DNA from: Bubalus kerabau
Lineage: Eukaryota > Chordata > Mammalia > Artiodactyla > Bovidae
Assembly (NCBI RefSeq): GCF_029407905.1
Contig: NW_026577902.1
Location: forward strand, 1,612,001 to 1,676,000
Direction of reading: 5' to 3'
DNA: 64,000 bases
Positions 60,471 to 64,000 of the stretch are shown piece by piece. The notes beneath the pieces are model-generated. The model saw only the letters and a list, made by a program, of their open reading frames with translations. It had not been told where the DNA came from and searched no databases. The position numbers and the translations under genes were made by a program. The first letter of the stretch is position 1. The number at the start of each line of letters is the position of its first letter.

Positions 60471-63400
60471 AGACAACCCACGTGGGTGGTGCCAAATGCT
60501 TAACGACCCCGATATCCCGGTCCACTCTTCATAAGAACCCGATGCCCGGACACCTCTTCGAAGGCAACCCTGTGGATGAAGACACAAAACGAAGGGTCAC
60601 TGACACCCCCGTGCATCGTCTGGAAAAACCTGCAGATTCGACACACAGTTTGACAAGGGGCCTGAAACCCCATGAACAACTCGAGAGGCAAGCGGAGTTC
60701 CATTCCTCAGAAAAGACGTAGCCTGTCTCTCCTGTCCCAACTCTGCAGGGACCCTGATGTCGGAGTCCGAAACAGAGAGGAAGTCTGAGGTTCCTGCCTC
60801 CCCACGAGATGAGCCCCTCTTCCATTGTGACAAACCCAGCGGAGTCCCGAGAGGCACCGCCAACTCCACAGTATCCCTCAACTCTCAGAGACACCCTGGG
60901 AAGTTCCCTAAGGTCCCCGGCAGAAGTCGAGGGAAATGACTTTTTCCCGCCACAACCCGAGAAAGACCTCGAGAGTCCCTCTTCAACGCGTCTTGAGGCC
61001 CTAGTCCCCTCCCATTACTCGAGAGCCACAACGCGCTCCTCCTCGCTACGCGCAGGGAGACCTGACTTCCCTGGCGCCGCACGAGAGGCTCCCTGAGATC
61101 CTCGCCGTGCCTCGCGAGAAAACCCCCACGGGCGCCGCAGCTCGAGGAAACCCCTGAGACGCCCCCGTCCTCGCGATGTGAAGGGACTTCTTTTCCTGCA
61201 TGGCCTGGAGAACAATCCCGAGCCCTCTCTCCAAAATGAAGAGCAGGCTTGACTCCACTGACGCCACTAGGGGACTCCAAGAGATCCGCGTCGCGACTTG
61301 GGAGGACAGCAGAGTCCTTTGCTTCCCCTCGAGACGAGGCCTGACACCCAGGGGGATCCTGGAATGCAACCCCGAGATCCCTGCCTTCCCTGGAGAGGAA
61401 CATTAGGTCCTGGACACAAGCCTAGATGAGGTCTCTTTGGCCCTGCAATGACTCGAGCGCAACCCCCAGCTTTCCCTCGCCAATCGAATGGAAGACTGGG
61501 CTTCCCAGGGCCAACAGAGGAGGAAGCCTGTAATCCCCATCGTCACTCGAGAATCCCGGCGCAACTCGAGAAAAAACACGTGGTTCCAACGTCTTCGCAA
61601 GATGAGGCCCTTGCCCACTACAGCGTCTCAGGGGAAGTCCCATGTTCCGCCCTGAAGTGCGAAACAGTACCTGACACCCTTCGTGCGACCCCCAAAAGCT
61701 CCCCGACACGCCGGGTACCCTCGAGGGAACACCGAGAGTCCCGGCACAGCTTCATCTGAGCCCGTTCTCCCCTCCTGATCACGACAGGAGAGTCGATTCC
61801 CCTGCGTGGTTCAGAAGGGGTTCCCGGCCTTCCCGGTGCACCTCAGGATGAGGCCGGTCTCACAGGGAAATTCGAGACGAGCCACGTGGGTGGTGCCACA
61901 TGCCAAATGCCCCCTATTCCCCGGTCCGCTTTTGAGAAGGACCCGAGGGCCGGACCCCTCTTCGAAGGCAACCCTGTGGGTGAAGGCACAACACGAAGGG
62001 GCACTGACACCCCCGTGCATCATCCGGAAAGACCCGCAGGTTCCACACACAGCTCGACCAGGGGCCTGAAAACCCCTGACAACTCGAGAGGCAAGCGGGG
62101 TTCCCTTCCTCAGACAAGACGAGGCATGACTCTCCTGTCCCAACTCTGCAGGGACCCTGTGGTCGGAGCCGAAACGGAGAGGAAGCCTGAGGTTCCTGCC
62201 TCCCCTCGAGGTGAGGCCCTCTTCCGTTGCGCCAGACCCAGCGGAGTCCCGAGAGGCCCCGCCAACTTCACAGGATCCCTCGCCTCTCAGGGGCACCCTG
62301 GGAAGTTCCCTAAGATCCCCGGCAGAAGGCGAGGGAAACGAGGGTTTCCCGCCGCCACCCGAGAAAGACCTCGAGAGTCCTTCTTCAATGCGTCTCGAGG
62401 CCCTAGTCCCCTCCCGTGACTCGAGAGCCAGGACGCGCTCCCCCTCGCCACGCGCATGGAGACTTGACTTCCCTGGCGCCGCACGAGAGGCTCCCTGAGA
62501 TCCTCGTCGTGCCTCGGGAGAAAACCCCCACGGGCCCCGCAGCTCGAGGAAACCCCTGAGACGCCCCCGTCCTGGCGAGCTGAGGGCCTTCTATTCCTGC
62601 ATGGCCTGGAGAGCAATCCCGGGTCCACTCTCCAAACTGAAGAGGAGGCTGGACTCCCTTGAGGCCACTCAGTGGGCTCCAAGAGATCCGCGTCGCCACT
62701 CGAGAGGAGAGCGGAGTCCTTGGCTTCCCCTCGAGACGAGGCCTGACTCCCCGAGGGAGCCTGAAATGCAACCCCGAGATTCCTGCCTTCCCTGGAGAGG
62801 AATATTAGTTCCAGGACACACGCCTTGATGAGGTCTCTTTGGCCCTGCAGTGACTCGAGCGCTACCCCCAGATTTCCCTCGCTACTTGAATGGGAGATGG
62901 GGCTTCCCAACGCCAACCCAAGAGGAAGCCTGAAATCCTCGTCGAAACTCGAGAATCCTGCCGCAACTCGAGAAAAACGAGGTGGTTTCAACGTCTTCGC
63001 AAGATGAGGCCCTTGCCCGGTACGGCGTCTCAAGGGAAGTCCCATGTTCCGTCGTGAAGTGAGACACGGTACCTGACACCCTTCATGCGACATCCAAAAG
63101 TTCCCCGACATGCTGGGTTCCCTTGAGGGGAACACCGAGAGTCCCAGCACCACTTCCTCTGAGCACCTACTCCTCTCCTGTTCGCGACAGGAGAGTTGAT
63201 TCCCCTGCGTGGTCTGGAAGGGGTTCCCGGCCTGCACGGCGCCCCTCAGGATGAGGCCGGCCTCGCGAGGAAATTCGAGACAAGCCCCGTGGCTGGTGCC
63301 CCATGTTGAACGACCCTGATTTCCCGGTCCGCAGTTGAGGAGAACCCGATGCCCGGACGCCTCTTCGAAGGCCACCCTGTGAGTGAAGGAACAACACGAA

Positions 63401-64000
63401 GGGGCACTGACACTCCCGTGCATCGTCCGGAAACACCCGCGGTTTCCACACACAGCTCCACGAGGGGACTGAGACTCCCTGAGCAACTCGAGAGGCAAGC
63501 GGAGTTCCCTTCCTCAGACAAGACGAGGCCTGACTCTCCTGCCCCAACGCTGCAGGGACACTGCTGTCGGAGTACGAAACGGAGAGGAAGCCTGCGGTCC
63601 TGTCTCCCCTCGAGATGAGGCCCTCTTCGATTGCGCCAAACCCAGAGGAGTCCCGAGATGGCCCATCAACTCCACAGCATCCCTCACCTCTAAGAGGAAC
63701 CCTGGGAAGTTCCCTCAGGTCACCGGGAGAAGTCGAGGGAAACGAGGGTTTCCCGCTGCAAGCCGAGAAAGACCTCGTGAGACCTTCTTCTACACGCCTT
63801 GATGCCCTAGTCCCCTCCCAGGACTTGAGAACAATGACGCGCTCCCCCTTGCCACGCTCATGGAGACCTGACTTCCCTGGCGCCGCACGAGAGGCTCCCT
63901 GAGAACCTCGTCGTGCCTCGTGAGAAAAGCCCCACGGACGCCGCAGCTCGAGGAAACCCCTGAGAAGCCCCCGTCCTCGCGAGGTGAGGGCCTTCTTTTC
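60471..64000. repeat. Satellite I-like array, CpG-rich type A block (right edge)
   Basis: Type A units with anchors near 61606 and 63007, continuing beyond the window. The unit around 61.8-62.8 kb is very close to the homogenised units at 9.9-14.2 kb (for example 'gcgccagacccagcggagtc' and 'gtcctcgtcgtgcctcggg' equivalents). The long - strand open frame 62287-63498 lies here and is treated as non-coding. Confidence 0.85.

Larger units (their letters stand above)
52158..60753 (+). repeat. Right copy of the ~8.6 kb duplicated satellite segment
   Basis: Collinear with 1-~8590, at an offset of 52157 rising to ~52169 because of the 11 bp deletion near 130 in the left copy, and falling to ~52163 by the end. 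It carries the same A-to-B switch, the same 1836 bp unit with its 434 bp duplication, and the same 16-18 bp inserted variants near 57940 and 59360. Neither the LINE-1 nor the ERV lies inside either copy. Confidence 0.85.

Noticed and set aside
52158..60753. The second copy as a simple assembly duplication error
   Set aside because: The copies differ at about 5% of sampled positions and by indels, too many for a duplicated contig. Only long-read spanning can settle their exact distance.
62287..63498. A 403-codon - strand open frame in satellite DNA
   Set aside because: It lies wholly in tandem satellite. It crosses a unit boundary and is rich in Arg, Ser, Gly and Pro, as any GC-rich frame is. 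The homologous stretches in other units are interrupted. There is no domain and no start context.

Overview
This window is mammalian heterochromatin, not a gene region. About 49 kb of the 64 kb is one tandem satellite with a unit of about 1,402 bp. It matches what is known of the cattle 1.715 g/ml satellite (satellite I), a roughly 1.4 kb unit built of diverged 31 bp subrepeats. Two interspersed elements interrupt the array: a near full-length ruminant-type LINE-1 (30154-38321, + strand) and a betaretrovirus-like (class II, ERVK-type) endogenous retrovirus with both LTRs (40734-47617, - strand). Satellite type, unit length and the LINE-1 together point to a bovine (Bovini) centromeric or pericentromeric array. 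The identification comes from recognition, not a database search.

Layout: the satellite is a mosaic of two subfamilies. Type A is more GC/CpG-rich and type B is less so. The order is A (1-~1450), B (~1450-~8300), A (~8300-~14268), B (~14269-30153), LINE-1, B (38322-40733), ERV, B (47618-~51350), A (~51351-~53615), B (~53616-~60470), A (~60470-64000). The first ~8.6 kb is repeated at 52158-~60753 as a collinear copy that includes the same unusual 434 bp internal duplication (14 x 31 bp). The array therefore has large-scale higher-order or segmental duplication above the monomer level. The three or four type A units between ~9.9 and 14.25 kb are nearly identical to each other and look recently homogenised.

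The LINE-1 has its 5' UTR, remnants of ORF1 and ORF2, its 3' UTR and an A-rich tail. Both ORFs are broken by stops and frameshifts. The ERV is internally rearranged. On the - strand, in order, it has the 5' LTR, a Lys-type primer binding site, a matrix-like gag start, a dUTPase-protease remnant, an AT-rich filler, an integrase remnant lacking its catalytic core, a CpG-rich block, an env transmembrane remnant, a polypurine tract and the 3' LTR.

The most interesting signal is that CpG-rich block (42812-~43170). Its - strand reads as the 5' flank and first ~33 codons of a TIMP2-like gene: a 26-residue signal peptide followed by a TIMP-like mature N terminus in which the first cysteine is a tyrosine. 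It lies where env surface sequence would be expected, so this ERV appears to have captured a piece of a host gene. I see no intact functional protein-coding gene in the window. The many open frames within the satellite are by-products of GC-rich repeats.
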